DNA of 64,000 bases. Origin: Phaseolus vulgaris. Lineage: Eukaryota; Streptophyta; Magnoliopsida; Fabales; Fabaceae. The translations under genes were made by a program, and so were the position numbers. The stretch is from the NCBI RefSeq assembly GCF_000499845.2, contig NC_023749.2:3071030-3135029 (forward strand). The letters run 5' to 3'. A model generated the notes under the pieces. It was not told where the DNA came from. It saw nothing but the letters and a program-made list of their open reading frames with translations, and did no database searches. Positions 23,352-36,586 of the stretch are shown piece after piece; within the stretch, counting starts at the first letter, position 1; each line of letters starts with the position of its first letter.

Positions 23352-24700
23352 CTGTGGGATGTGAAAGTTAGAGATTTTTGCCAGTGGATCATTTTTTTCC
23401 AGAGAGCAGGAATATATATTCCACTGACTAAGTCACTATTCTTTTTCCTTTTCACTTTCTATTTTTGCTAACACCAGATTCTGCCGAGTTGAACCTCCAC
23501 GGTGTTATACTTATTAGATGTTTCCTCCATAAATACTGAGGAGGAATGAGAACACTGGTGGATGGGAAGAACAGAAGAAATTTTTATAAAGATTTATTGT
23601 TTTTTTTTTCGCCCATTGTTTTATTTGTATTTTTTCCCCAACTGAATAAAATAAAGAAAACAAAATTCCCCCGTCATTGATGTTCCTTCTTTTTTTTCGA
23701 AGCTAATTGTGAAATCAAAATCCCAGCAGTCATTGATAGGTGAATACTGTAGGATGTCAATTTGCAGATCACTCGAGAGTCCAGAGATTCCTGTGTGAGG
23801 TAATGGAGGCTAATTTCATGTTCTTCTTGTTCACAAATATTTTCCATTTGCGGTCTCAATGCTCAATCTCTGAAATCCTTCATTTTGAATCGCGTAGGGG
23901 GTGTTAAAGCAATCTACGCTAGTAAACTTATAGCGTTGTTTTGACAGTTTAATATATTTTGCAACGTTCAGGGAATTGATATGGATATATAAGATCTATT
24001 TTTTCCACCCATAGGAGTAAGAGCTTAACAAGCATCACTATCAATGTTATAGAAAAGAAAGATTGGATCGTGCCCCTGCGTATCATGCCAATAATATGCA
24101 CGATTTCAAATAAAGGCATCGAGTTTTTTACAGTTGCTTTTATTTTATTTTCTGTTATAAACTTTCAATTTGATTCATGTAGTTAAACGACTGAAGACTA
24201 TTTGCTTTATGTTTAATTATATTTTCTTATTAAATATATAACAAAACATCACAGTGGACTAACATAAGCAAAAAAGAAAACTTAGTGAACTAGACCGATG
24301 GATTTCATGCCAAATTGCATCATCACAGCAAAACCAGGGAGAACATAAACAATTGATTTCTGGTTCTGATACGAAGTTTGATGTTGTGAATTACGAGTAA
24401 AAGTGGAAGAGATTCTCATTCCCTATAGCCTATTACTAATACCCATGTGTCTGATTACAATAATGTCTGATTCATTTGTTTATTAATGGCTGATCAAGAA
24501 TTAAAATTGGTCATTCTAAGCGAATTAAAATACTTCTTCTAAATGAATAAAAAGCAAATACTTAGTCAGAGAAGCTTCAATAGCCACCCAAGTGGACCAC
24601 ACCACAGGTCCAGAATATATCTCGATTATAACTCCTTTCCAATAATTAGAGCGAAGGTTCCAACGACGTTAAAGACAACAATAGGCTAATAATACTAATG
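23352..24700. other. Intergenic spacer between the PPR and PLC-like genes
   Basis: AT-rich sequence containing the PPR 3'UTR and the PLC promoter. No extra gene was recognised. Confidence 0.5.
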
Positions 24701-24987
24701 GAGGACTCCTTCCTAATCCAAAGCCAAAATTCTTAGAGATAACCAAAAACAATTGAGGGAAGAAAGCACAAGAATCATTTCATATTTCTCAACCTTTGTC
24801 CAATTCAGCAACTCCATTCCCATTGATTTAAAAAAAATCGATTCTGACGCCACCATGCCTTATTATATTAAATTCAATCACCACAAACAAAGTCATAACC
24901 TGCAACAGCTGACTCCAGCAACAGCAAAAAAAGAGGAAGAACTTGGAATTCCTCCTTTTGCTGTTGTTGTTCCTCTCCTAATCTTTG

Positions 24988-26201
24988 ATGGGTTCCCAGG
25001 TCTCCAAACAGGTTGAGAAACGAAAGGCAATCGAAAGAGAGGGAAAAACTCTGTCTGATCTCAGAAACTCTGGGGAAGACTACCCTGGCTCAGATTACCA
25101 TCCATCTGACAGAAAAAACTGGATGTCCCAACTCAACCCAGAGAAAGTTGCGATAAAACAAATTGTTTGGCCTGGAACCCATGATTCTGCAACCAACAAG
25201 ATTGGCATCCCAGGCATCACTCGCCCTTTTGCTCAATGCCAATCCTTGTCCATCTACAAGCAGCTTGTGATGGGGACAAGGCTCGTTGACATTCGGGTGC
25301 AAGAGGATCGCAGAGTGTGCCACGGAGTCCTCCTTACGTACAGCATGGACGTTGTCATCAAAGATATCAAGAAATTCTTATCAGAAACCCAATCTGAAAT
25401 CATCATTCTTGAGGTTAGAACCTATCCTTGATATGCATCTGATCCAACATTGGTATTGTTGGATACGAAGTATATAAGGCCTTAAACAAAATTTACAAAA
25501 ACTCTAATACACTAAATGATACAGAAACATGTACAGCATATTTAGATATGTAAATTATACATCATATTCTATGTATTTGTAGAATAACCGTATAACATGT
25601 ATTGGATTTGATCATTTGAATACATCATAGACGTTGTATCTGACATGCATATCGTATCTTTGCACCATCATAGGTTCGAACCGAGTTTGGGCACGAGGAT
25701 CCTCCCGAATTCGACAAGTACCTTCAGGAACAACTCGGGGATTACCTAGTTCCCCAGGATGACAATGTTTTTGGAAAGACCATGGCAGAGGTGTTACCAA
25801 AGAGAGTTATATGCGTTTGGAAGCCAAGAAAATTGCCTCAGCCTCCATCAGGAAGTCCTCTGTGGAGTGCAGGGTATTTGAGGGATAACTGGATCAACAC
25901 TGATTTGCCATCAACCAAGTTCGAGAGCAACATGAAGCATCTCAGCGAACAGCAACCTGTTACGTCCAGAAAATACTTCTACAGAGTGGAGAACACCGTT
26001 ACTCCTGTGGCGGACAACCCCATTGTGTGTGTGAAGCCTGTCACGGAACGCATTCATGGCTTTGCAAGACTCTTCATTAGCCAGTGCTTTTCCAAAGGGT
26101 ATGCAGATAGATTGCAGGTATTTTCCACGGATTTCATTGACCATGATTTTGTTGATGCATGCGTTGGACTCACACGTGCCAGGGTAGAGGGTCAAGCATG
26201 A
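24988..26201 (+). CDS. PI-PLC X-domain-containing protein (2 exons)
   Basis: The exons are 24988-25413 and 25674-26201, joined as CTTGAG|GTTAGA...CATCATAG|GTTCGAACC. They give 317 residues, the usual length for the plant At4g34920 type. Only the X-like catalytic domain is present, with no EF-hand, Y or C2 domain, so it resembles bacterial PI-PLC rather than canonical plant PLCs. Catalytic-region histidines are visible in WPGTHDSATN (His65) and CHGVLL (His112). Other family blocks are QLVMGTRLVDIRVQED and FGHEDPPEFDKYL. The N-terminus MGSQVSKQ fits an N-myristoylation signal (Gly2, Ser6, Lys7), suggesting membrane attachment. The real start is the ATG at 24988. Substrate and role are not established for this subgroup. 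Confidence 0.88.
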
Positions 26202-29200
26202 AAAACTGAAATTATCACTCTCCATTGTGATTATAACTCATTTTGCTGTTTCCTTGTTCATGGTTTTTAGCTGGATCATATGGTTTGATGGGTCACTTAA
26301 AGTTAGATTTTTTTTGCTTTTCTTCAACTGAGTGTGTGTTTGGTGGAAATTTCTGATATGGAAAGAAGCAATGGCTTCAGCTGTGGAATTGTTTTCAATC
26401 TGTACCTCATTTTTTTGTGGTTCGTACCAACCGAAACCCAAATTAAGGTAACAGTGAAGGAAATTACAGTTAAATTACAAGATGCAAAGTTTGTTCCAGT
26501 GGATTTTGTCCTTCACAAACGTGCACTCAAATCCTTTGCGACCTCAGTGTCTTGTTTGGTTTGTTTTGGTCCACGAATGCAATGCCTTGTTCCACAAGAC
26601 AAATTAGTTTAGTCCCACCATTGTAAGCTGTTAGATGGATCAAGGATTCAAGGGCTCACAAGTTACAGCTTGGAACTGTTCTTCGATCAAATTTAGGAAT
26701 GATCATCAATAATTTTTGTTTATTCTGTGGGTGAAATAATATGAATTGTGTCTGATTCACTTTTAGATGTTTTTTTGCATTCACACTGAAATGGAGAAAG
26801 AAGATTGAAATTAAGATAAATAAAATAAACAAAACATGTTGTTTAAATCGATATGATCAAGAATAAATGAACATGCCTCATTTTTGCTTTTTTTTTATTG
26901 AGCAAATATGAAAGTGAAAAGAAATTAAAAAAAAATTAAAAAATATTTTTTAATTTAGTTTTAATTATTTATATTTAAAATTTATATTAGGAATTAAAAC
27001 TATATAATTTTTTTTAAAGAAAGCATTGTTTCCCTATTATTTCGTTCCAATCTGGGAAAACGTTTCTAGTGGTTAAGAAAAAACTTATTTTCTTCTATTT
27101 TTTTAAAACAAATCGAAAAAATTAAGTATTTTTTATTTTATCTTCTGAATTTAGATTTTTTTTTCTCTGTAACAATGATGCATGTGAGAAAAATGAATCA
27201 TGAGAAAAAAAATGTGGATTTGACTAGTTTTTATCTTGGGAATAAAAATATATACACACTTTGACTGATATTTAATATATATAGTCTTAATTCCCTTCTC
27301 ATATTAAAATACTAAATAAACTAAAATATATAGAGATAATGAGAAGATAAATACATACATATTCATCATTATACATATAATTAAAAAAAAAAAAACTTTT
27401 CATATACATTCTTATGTGTATTTGTAATGCCAAACCATATCCTATATTTTAAAAAATGTTAATGTAAAACTAATTGTACGATCATAGGTGAAAATAAGAG
27501 AAATTTACAAAATATGAACAAATAAAAAATAAATTAATAAATTATATAGTAGAGAAATATGAAGAGGAACTGAGTACATCCTCTACATTTAATCTCATAT
27601 TGTATCGCTTTACGACTACTTTTTTAAATGAAATTATTTTTTATCTTTATTTTTTAATCCTTCAACATTTTACAAATCATTATATGAGATTGAAAATAAA
27701 TTTATAATATTGAACTAAAATTTTACCAATGAAATTTGGGTCTAACTCTCTCCATTTCTTCTATTACTAAAATCAGAATAAAATGAAATGAAAGTGCATA
27801 GAACGTGGTACAGGGTTTCATTTACTTTTTTATTTTCTTCAAAATAATAATATCAAAGGTAATGGAAAAGGACCTTTTCCATAAAATTTGGGCCGAATTT
27901 AAGATGCCGGGCCTACAAAACGTAAGCCTTTATTAGCCTTAAGGATTAAGATTAGCAAAAACGACAAACTACACAAAAGTTTAAATCTCCAGCCAAAAAG
28001 GAGTTTATATGTTTAGTATACAACAATAAACAAATACATATATATATATATATAAAGATTTGTGAAATTTAAATAATTTTTTTAATTATTAATATCAGTT
28101 CTATTTTTGCTGATTAAAGTGCATGTTTATTCTTTAATTATTAATGCTCAATTACTGGCAATATTTTTAATATTAAGAAAAATGATACATAGATACCTAA
28201 AATATTTTAATGACGCCTACATGACAGCGAGAGAAAATATAAATTTTATACCTATTATGATGTGATAGGAAAAATAAAGAAAAATGATGATTTTTTAAAA
28301 ATAATGTTAATGTATCATTACTCTAAGAATAAAGTCGTTAGCTGTTAAATAATAATATATTTTTTTTCTTGACAACTAATTAAAAATCCTGCTAATAATA
28401 TAAATAATAACACTACTTGAGAAATCAAAATATAACATATTAGAAGGATACCATCGAATTATGGATAAAAAATATGTTTCCAATAAAAGATTACCACTAT
28501 AAATATTACTTATTGACTCTCTAATAACTATGATTTATTTATTTAGTGAGAAGAAACATCAATACAAAATATTCTCCTAATGAATACTCAAAATAAAATG
28601 ATAAACGGATAATAAAATGATTAGTTGTGTAACTACTTGTGTTTGAGATATATAAACACATATATTTAATAATAATAATATATTGAGTAAAATTTGAATA
28701 ATTCAAATTGATATTTATTCAAATTCTAAAAATCTATAAATACATACTCACTTAATACTCATATATTTTATAAAAAAATTAATTTATACTTACTTGTATA
28801 TTAGAGAATTTTTTACAAGTGGCAAATGAATATTTACTCAATCTTTATTAGATGATCCGTCATAAGAGTTATAAGAGGTTCAAGTTCGTCTTCCTATGAA
28901 TATCACTTGTTTCACAATGGAATAGTTACACTTGTTTTTTGGTAAGAACATTTGACATCTAACGTGAGACCTAAATAAAACCATTTTTGAACCACAATAC
29001 TTACAAATGAGTATGATTCATGGTAAACAAGTTCTCTTGTTAGAATCTTAAGGAAAATACTTTAATTTAAAAAAAAAATATTATTGAAGTTTTTTTAAAT
29101 AAGAGTATAAATTGAGAAAAAAAGAACCATATTGAGCATAATTTATAAGATACTTAGTTGACCGCTGAGTCGTGTTTTAAGGTATAAAAATACATAAAAA

Positions 29201-32200
29201 TGTTTATGGTCATAGAAATTTGAAGGTGATGACATGAAAAGCTCTTATAGGAAGACCTAACTATTATGATGGAGTTGACAGAGAGCCACATTTATGGCGG
29301 ATAACATCCTACACTTAAATGTAGAAAAAGAAAAAAAATGTTGAGTTTTTAAAATAATAAAATATACACAAAAAATAAAATTATCACTGCTTGTTTAGGC
29401 TTCATGCAAATCATATCCTCGACATCACATGCCTTGATTATAATGAACTCGACCATATTATCAAAGCATATAATAAAAGACGAAAAAACCATTTTATGGA
29501 CTTTTTAAAAGTAAAATTGTAATGGTAAATGGCAACTTACCTGAGAATCCAATTGTACTTGGAGTCAAGGATTAAAGGAAATTTATCTTTCCATTTCCTC
29601 TTGGCTACATTTGCTTTAGTGATATCTAAAACCTCGTGAGAGGAAGCCTCCCATTTGGTCGTTGTAGAGGAATCAACCATAACCATTCTAGCTAGGGACT
29701 CTGTGGTTAACATTCTGTTCACGACGAATGGGGTAAGTTAAGAAGTGTCCTCTAAAGCATCCCCTCTAGACAAAAAACAATCAATGTGACTCAAAGACTA
29801 TTCCTCTCTAATCGCAACAACCTATTTACTTACTAAAATAATATTTTCATGATAATGAACTATGACGAAAAATGCTAAGTTCTCTCACAAAAGCTCCAAA
29901 TGACAACTATGAAAATGGGAAGGCAGAATGATGAAAAAAGTAATGTAACAAAAAGAGTGATTTTTTAATATAAAGCATTGTAAAAGTATGGTAACACCAC
30001 ATTAATTTATATTGAAAATCACATTGTTAGAAGACGCGTCATACTATCTAGAAAAAGTCAAACGAACTTGATGTCACGAAAGTCCACAAAACATCAATAT
30101 CAAAACATGATTATAAAAACATAATCTCAAAACTAATTATTCGAGTTGATACACGACAAACTCTCAAATTCGTCCATCCAACAATTTATCCTCTCACACC
30201 TTATTTATGAATTTCGAACATTGAGCATTGGAGGTTTATATACATCTTCATCCTTAACATATATAAAAATGTATTTAACAACGTAATAATATTCATGTAA
30301 AATTCGAACAATTCAAAATGACGTGCAAATTAAATACATCACTACTAAATAACTAATTATATTTTTACTTACAAAAACCTTTGAACTAAATCCTATAAAT
30401 ACAAAAAAATTCACGAGGAGTACTTAGTTAACACTCACACACTTCATATATATATATACTCACACACTTTATATATTTTTTCTAGTTGTTACTAATTGAA
30501 CATTAAAAAAAATATTCTGCAAGTAATTTTTTTCTCGATTTTATTAGTAACTCCGTGATGCATCCTCATATATTGAAACTCAACTTTCCAAAATATCACT
30601 TATTTCCCTTTAAGAGTGCTGTAGTCTTTTTTAAGCAAGAAGAAGTTGAAAATTAATTATTTTAAGAATATATTGTTTCAACAAAAACAAACTTAAATTG
30701 TTCAGACCAAACAAATCATAAATAGTTGAGGGAAATTAACTTAAGAGAGTTGCTATAATAGAATTTATGCGGTTGAAACCTGAACATTGAGTTAGTCCTG
30801 TAGATTTTTTTTAAGAACCCAAGAGATACAATTTTTTTTTAATAAACTATTTATAAGATTTTCAGTTTTAATAAATGTGTACATGTAAAGTAATTAAAAA
30901 TTAAAAAGATAATAGTAAAATAATTAATATTATCTTAAAATTTTAAAGTAGTAATTAAATAAATATATTTTTTAAAGTTGGACGGTTTAAAAAAGAGAGT
31001 AATTAATAAAGAAAATATGAAGATTTGCAAGCCAAGGGATAAGGATAAACGTTGATTTGCTGACTCGTTAAAAAAAACAAAGCACTTAGAGTTAAACGTA
31101 ATCCATTCTTCCATGGATGTGTTTGAAGGTTCACTTCCTCCAAACTAAAGTTATAATTATTGTGATCAGTTCATCAAATAATCAATAAGTTAACAATTTT
31201 TTTAGTGGATTTTAATTTTATTTAGTTCAAAATATATCTAGCAAATTAAAACAAATTAATAACGTTATCGAGTATTTTATTTTATTGTTAAAGTATTCAA
31301 ACATAATTTCACTACAATTTTTTTAATTCTATCAAGAATATGTTAAGACACTCGTATACTTGTATATTCCAACTCAGGTTAAGTATTATTGACGATTTTT
31401 AAATGAATGGTAAGAAAACTTATATTATTTTGTTTTTTTTTTATATTTTAAGAGAGTGCGAAATATTTTGAATTTTTTTACAGAAATTTTCAATTTATGA
31501 AAAATAGTTAATCAAATTCGGTGTTAATTGATGTTATGACAATCCATGACTATGAAACCATTTTTCTTGTGATTGTTCATTTGTAGAACTATTTCATTAT
31601 TGAGGATTATTTATTTATCTGTTGTTTTGTAGAGTGCATTCAAAATAGCTTGCTTCTGCTTTGGTTAAGTTAAGTGATTCTCACAAGCATAATGTAAGTT
31701 TGTTTACCTTCTAATATATAATATGAATGGTGTTTTAATGTTTTAATCTTATTACCAGCTATACAATGTTGATTTTTTTTAGTTAAACTTTGTTCATAAA
31801 TTTCTATTTCATAGTTTTTTCTATGTAAACAAATGTTTTGCAAAGATAAAAAATTATTACGTAAATATTATATTAAGATATTATATTTGAAGAGTGGAAA
31901 GATTTGTCAGTCCTTATTTATATGAAGTAAATGGATTAAAGATAACCTATTCAAAAGCGAAAGAATACTCAATTTTGTATCAGAATGATAGAAAAAAAAA
32001 CATGATTTTAAAGTGATATTTTATTTTTTTTTTAAAAAGTTACTTGAGATACATCATAGAAATGCCATCTTTTATATATTATATTTATGTCTATGAGAAT
32101 TCTTAGCATGATAAATAATGTATTACTTTTCTAAACAACTAATATTATTATTTTTATGCATAATATTTATAAGTTTTGTCATTCGGGTAGTATTTATAAG

Positions 32201-32639
32201 TTTTGTTACTCGATGGATCATACAATTGTCCTTGATTCATGATTCACTAGCAATTAATCCTATATTAACAAACTAAGTAATGTATGAAGAATTTATAATT
32301 ACATAATTTTGTAACATAAAAAAGTTACTTATATAATTTGTAATTTGTATGATGTTAAATCTCATATAATACTAAAGTGTTGCGCATCTCATAGTTAGAC
32401 AGATGCATCTATTTATTCCTTATTTAAATTGAAAAACACATAATACAAAATATTGTAACTAAAAATATATTATTAATTATACTTGTTTATAAAACCTTCT
32501 CATAAATAACTACATGTAAATAAAAACAAATTGACAAAAGAAATTACACATTTTACCAAAATGATCACATATAAAAATGTTGTGTTTATATTAGAAATCA
32601 AAACATTACTTTTAAAAACGAAATAACTTCCAAAAGCAC
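26202..32639. other. Long AT-rich gene desert
   Basis: The first several hundred bases are the 3' flank of the PLC gene. The rest has no supported gene on either strand. A 61-codon minus-strand ORF (29537-29722) inside a less AT-rich patch at about 29520-29820 may be a transposon relic, but no family could be named. TA-rich simple repeats occur near 28037. Confidence 0.5.
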
Positions 32640-32644
32640 TTTTT

Positions 32645-32955
32645 TATTTGATGGACACGTGTTATTCTCAATTTATGAGGTGTCTTGATAAAAAGTGGTG
32701 ATGAGATGCAAGTGGTGGTGATATTAGGCAGATTAAAGAAATTGGGGCCCATAGATTGGGGCATTCAAGAACAGCGTAAATGCAGAGAGGACCACTGCAG
32801 AAAACGTGAGTCCAAAGAGATTCTACAATTTCCGTCATTTTGACGTGAAATTTCACTGAAACGTGCATCACTCACGGGATTACGAACACGTTACTGTTTC
32901 TTTTGCGTCTCTTCCCTTCGTGTCGTTACTCGGATAACGTCACTGCATCTGCAGC
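32645..32955. promoter_or_regulatory. Orphan ACGTG-rich island
   Basis: This 300-bp patch is less AT-rich than its surroundings. It contains several ACGTG/CACGT cores (GGACACGTGTT, AAACGTGAG, TGACGTG, AAACGTGCA, AACACGTTA), the core of G-box and ABA-responsive elements. No gene starts nearby on either strand. It may be a relic promoter or a distal element. Confidence 0.25.
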
Positions 32956-34470
32956 TAAAATAATTCATGGAAGATAAATACTTTGTTAAGAATAATACAT
33001 GTTCACATAATTTAATTTTAATTTTAATATATTGAAAAATTATATTAAAAAATAATAATTTAATTTATTTATTTTAATTTTATTAATATTTGAGATAATT
33101 TAATATATATTTCATTTTTGTTACTGTATTTAGTCAAAAAATTATCATTAATACGTAATTAAATTTTTGTTAATATACAATCAAAAGTGCAAAATTAAGA
33201 TATATGTGGATAGAACTTAAATTAGCACGTTAATTATATATTAATTTTTTTTAATAAACATATCCAACAATTACTAAAAATCAAACACTAAATTATCTCA
33301 ATCATTAATAAAATTTAAGCAAAATTATCAAACACAGAAATTATATAAATAATTTAAAATATAAAATTTACTTATTTTACTAAAAATAACTTATTTTAAA
33401 ATACACAAAATAATGAGGTTTATGATTGGATTGTTTCCGGTTTTAAAGAAATATTTTCCGAAGTAAATTATGAGAAAGCTCAGATATTATACGAGTAAAA
33501 TATAAGTTGTATACATAATAATTAAAACATAATTTAATCAACCTCTATAAGCAATCAAAATTTTTAATTTTTAAAAATGAAAAATGTCCACAGACTGTTT
33601 AATTTATATATCCTTTATCTTTTAACATATGTTTTATGAATTCTTATGTCAACATAAATTATTTTTCTGTTTCTTGTTTTGAAAAAATATTTTATAATTT
33701 GTGAAATATAAAAAGTAATTTACAAGAAAATTCCATAAATTTATGAATAAATATAAATATCATAAAAAAATAATTTAATCTACCTCTATAAAAATTCAAA
33801 TTTTCATTTTTTAGAATATGATCATTTTCACATGCTATTTTATCTATGTATTTTTATTTTACGACACATGTTTTCTGAGCTTTTACATCAAATTAAATTA
33901 ATGATTTTTTGTCCTATTTATCAATTGAAATATGAGTTTATTTTTCAGTTTATTTAATCAATATTTAGAGAGAAAAATACATCCTTGTTAAATTTTTTTA
34001 TCCAATTCGAATTTTATGTATTATAAATACTGTGTGACCATTAAACCTTATTTAATGTTTTTGGTGAAACCTATATTTAAAGTTTTAATTAATTCTAAGC
34101 ATAATAAAATATTTATAAATTACATTTAAAATCATTTTTATCTAGTCTGATACGCATAGATGAACACGAATCCTTATTACGCGATGGGATGAAAAGGAAA
34201 ATAGGCACGTTTTCATAATTTTTGGACTATAATTTGAAGGTGATGTCACTGGTTTAGTAAGGCGTTCATCATAATATATAAATGACATGAATTATAAAAT
34301 TAAAATAATAAACTTTGTAATCAAGTGATATAAAGTTTAAATTCATATGATGGCACTTTGAATACGAAACAATCTATTAAAAAGTTAAACCGGACAAAGT
34401 CTTTAGACAGTATAGCTGAAAATTATGAATGTTTTTATGTGTATATTTGAGAAACTTTAATTTAATTCAA
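32956..34470. other. AT-rich intergenic region
   Basis: No gene or bounded repeat was recognised. Confidence 0.5.
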
Positions 34471-34474
34471 AACT

Positions 34475-34624
34475 AGGGTTTCAATTCCTCTTTCTTTATT
34501 TATTCAATAAAGAATATTATCTTTATTTTTTTCTACTTATTATTTTTTTAGGGTTTCAATTTCTCTTTCTTTATTTATTCAATAAAGAATATTATCTTTA
34601 TTTTTTTTTACTTATTATTTTTTA
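34475..34624. repeat. 75-bp tandem duplication with a hairpin motif
   Basis: Two adjacent copies start AGGGTTTCAATT at 34475 and 34550. Each contains CTTTATTTATTCAATAAAG, an inverted repeat with 7-bp arms. The copies differ at only a few positions. Confidence 0.85.
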
Positions 34625-34627
34625 TCG

Positions 34628-34766
34628 GATTGTTCTCTAAAATAACTACTAGTGGTTTTGGTCTTGATCTTGATAAGAGGTGAAGTTTTTTTCATGGATT
34701 AGGTTAGAAAGAAGTTGTTCTCCAAAATAATACTGACAGTTTCAGTCTTGATCTTGATGAGAGGTA
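34628..34766. repeat. Diverged direct repeat, period about 84 bp
   Basis: TTGTTCTCTAAAATAA followed by GGTCTTGATCTTGATAAGAG, and TTGTTCTCCAAAATAA followed by CAGTCTTGATCTTGATGAG, form two diverged copies next to the 75-bp duplication. Confidence 0.65.
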
Positions 34767-35960
34767 TAGCACTTACAAAAGACAAAGACAATGTAACGTT
34801 CAAGTTAGAATTCGATATTTGATGATTAAAATATTAATAACTTGACTGAATATATATTTATAACATTGTAGTGAGTTTCTAATTTTGAACCAGATTAATC
34901 TCGACATTATATTAACATTTAGTCATATTATATGAAATATATGGAAGATGTTTATTAGAACGATAGACTAATCTCAACATTAAATTAATATTAGGTTATG
35001 ATATAAAATAGAACAGAGATTAACAAACAAAAGAGTAAAAAAAAAGATAAATAATATGAGAATGAATATCTCTTATATTATTCTATTGAGATTAAAACAA
35101 ATAGTCTGAATATATACCAGCATTTTAGGTCTAACTAAAGAATGAAATAATCAATCAAAGAAATACTAGAATCATAATAAACAAAAACAAAAAAAATTAT
35201 TCACTCAATAAAAAAACAATTAATAATTATAAAAGTCACAATTAATATTAAATCCTTCTATATCCTTTAATAGGTTAACATTTTTGTAACATATTATATG
35301 GAAGATACTTGTTAGCACTTTAATCTCATCAACCAAATGCTCTTTGTGTGGTCGAACTGTGTGTGACGAGGTTTGATGGACCACTTGAGTAACAATATAT
35401 ACTCCGTATACTAGTTGTAATGCTCAAAAAGATGATTTTGCTTGTACCTCTTTCCCTATAGGAGTGTAGGTGTTATGAAGCATCTATTGAAAAGAAAATA
35501 AGCACATGTACCTTGGCACCATAGAATTGGACCTGTCATTGAACACACTATCTCCATTCACTGAATGTTTAACAAATATTCACCAGACAGTTGATCTGTT
35601 AACCCTTTTTTCCCTCTATAGGTCACATAGCTTTCCTCACTTTGGTATCAAGCCTTGTAGATTTGAAGCATAGTGTGACCTCATCAACTGCAAATATTCA
35701 ACACCAAGCTAAAAACAATGTAAAATCAAACGCATACTGTAAGTGAGTAAAGAAAGTTAGGACCACACAACAAAATGGTAAGTCTATCCCTTTGAACAGT
35801 TTGATGACTCAGCAAAGAACATGATCCAACGGATAAACAAACTTTTCAGAACATTGACTCCTACAACCTCATCCATGTTCCGTATTCACATGTATACGTA
35901 CACTTTTGTTATCACATAAATTTTCAATTTTCATTTGGATACACAACACTAGTGCTCTTC
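34767..35960. other. Intergenic region upstream of the DnaJ gene
   Basis: AT-rich at first, then more balanced from about 35290 on, where the distal promoter of the J-protein gene probably lies. No ORF is supported. Confidence 0.45.
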
Positions 35961-35968
35961 ATGTGTTC

Positions 35969-35976
35969 TATATAAA
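35969..35976 (+). promoter_or_regulatory. TATA box of the DnaJ11-like gene
   Basis: TATATAAA sits in TTCTATATAAACAGAC. Transcription probably starts near 36000, giving a leader of about 265 nt in which I see no upstream ATG. Confidence 0.65.
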
Positions 35977-36146
35977 CAGACTAACCATATCAGTCTTCTC
36001 AACTCAAGCCCCAACAATCTTCAATCTCCTTCCTACCCAACACTTCCACATTTTTTCTTTTGAACCCTTGATCCAACCCCAGTTTTTGTCCACTGATATC
36101 TAATCCTCCAAAAGTGAAAGTGCGAATTTTTCTAGAAAATTTGTTC

Positions 36147-36260
36147 CCACTTAACAACTGAGAACAGAGGACCCTGTTCTTGTACCAGTTAACAACTGAA
36201 AACAGAGAACCCTGTTCTTGTACCACTTAACAACTGAGAACAGAGGACACTGTTCTTGTA
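36147..36260 (+). repeat. Three 38-bp tandem repeats in the DnaJ 5'UTR
   Basis: Copies start at 36147, 36185 and 36223, each exactly 38 bp and 89-97% identical by eye. Copies 1 and 3 each contain GAACAG and CTGTTC as 6-bp inverted arms around a 6-nt loop, so each RNA copy can form a hairpin. The array ends 8 bases before the start codon. Confidence 0.9.
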
Positions 36261-36268
36261 CCACAGAA

Positions 36269-36586
36269 ATGGCTTCCCTCTATGATGTGCTTGGAATTTC
36301 AATCGGTGCAAGCTGCGTGGAAATAAAGGCTGCTTACAGAAAGCTAGCAAGAACATACCATCCTGATGTTGTGGCCATGAATCAGAAGGAAAGCTCAGCT
36401 CACCAATTCATGATAATCCATTCAGCTTACTCAACGTTGTCTGACCCAGAAAAGAGAGCTCAATATGACACAGAAATCTACAGATACAGAAGATCAGCAA
36501 ACATGGCTTCCATGGCAGGAAGAAATCACACATTTTCCTGCGCTGGAGGAAGTGGGAGGAAATGGGAAACGGATCAATGTTGGTAG
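36269..36586 (+). CDS. DnaJ11-like J-domain protein, short form
   Basis: The 105-residue protein is almost entirely a J-domain: ASLYDVLGISIGASCVEIK, then YRKLARTYHPD with the essential HPD triplet at 31-33, then AYSTLSDPEKRAQYD. The C-terminus GRKWETDQCW matches the conserved tail of the DnaJ11/J8 plastid group. J-domains stimulate Hsp70 ATPase. Known DnaJ11 proteins carry an N-terminal plastid transit peptide, but here the ATG at 36269 lies only two codons before the SLYDVL block. No transit peptide is visible and the protein may be cytosolic. The preceding sequence is the 38-bp repeat array, with no ATG. The gene is intronless and has its own TATA box. Confidence 0.88.
   Translation: MASLYDVLGISIGASCVEIKAAYRKLARTYHPDVVAMNQKESSAHQFMIIHSAYSTLSDPEKRAQYDTEIYRYRRSANMASMAGRNHTFSCAGGSGRKWETDQCW

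Noticed and set aside
25673..25682. GGTTCGAACC resembling a tRNA/SINE B box
   Set aside because: It is the start of PLC exon 2 and its acceptor; no A box or cloverleaf was found nearby.
29537..29722. 61-codon minus-strand ORF
   Set aside because: No family recognised, no start context; at most a transposon relic.
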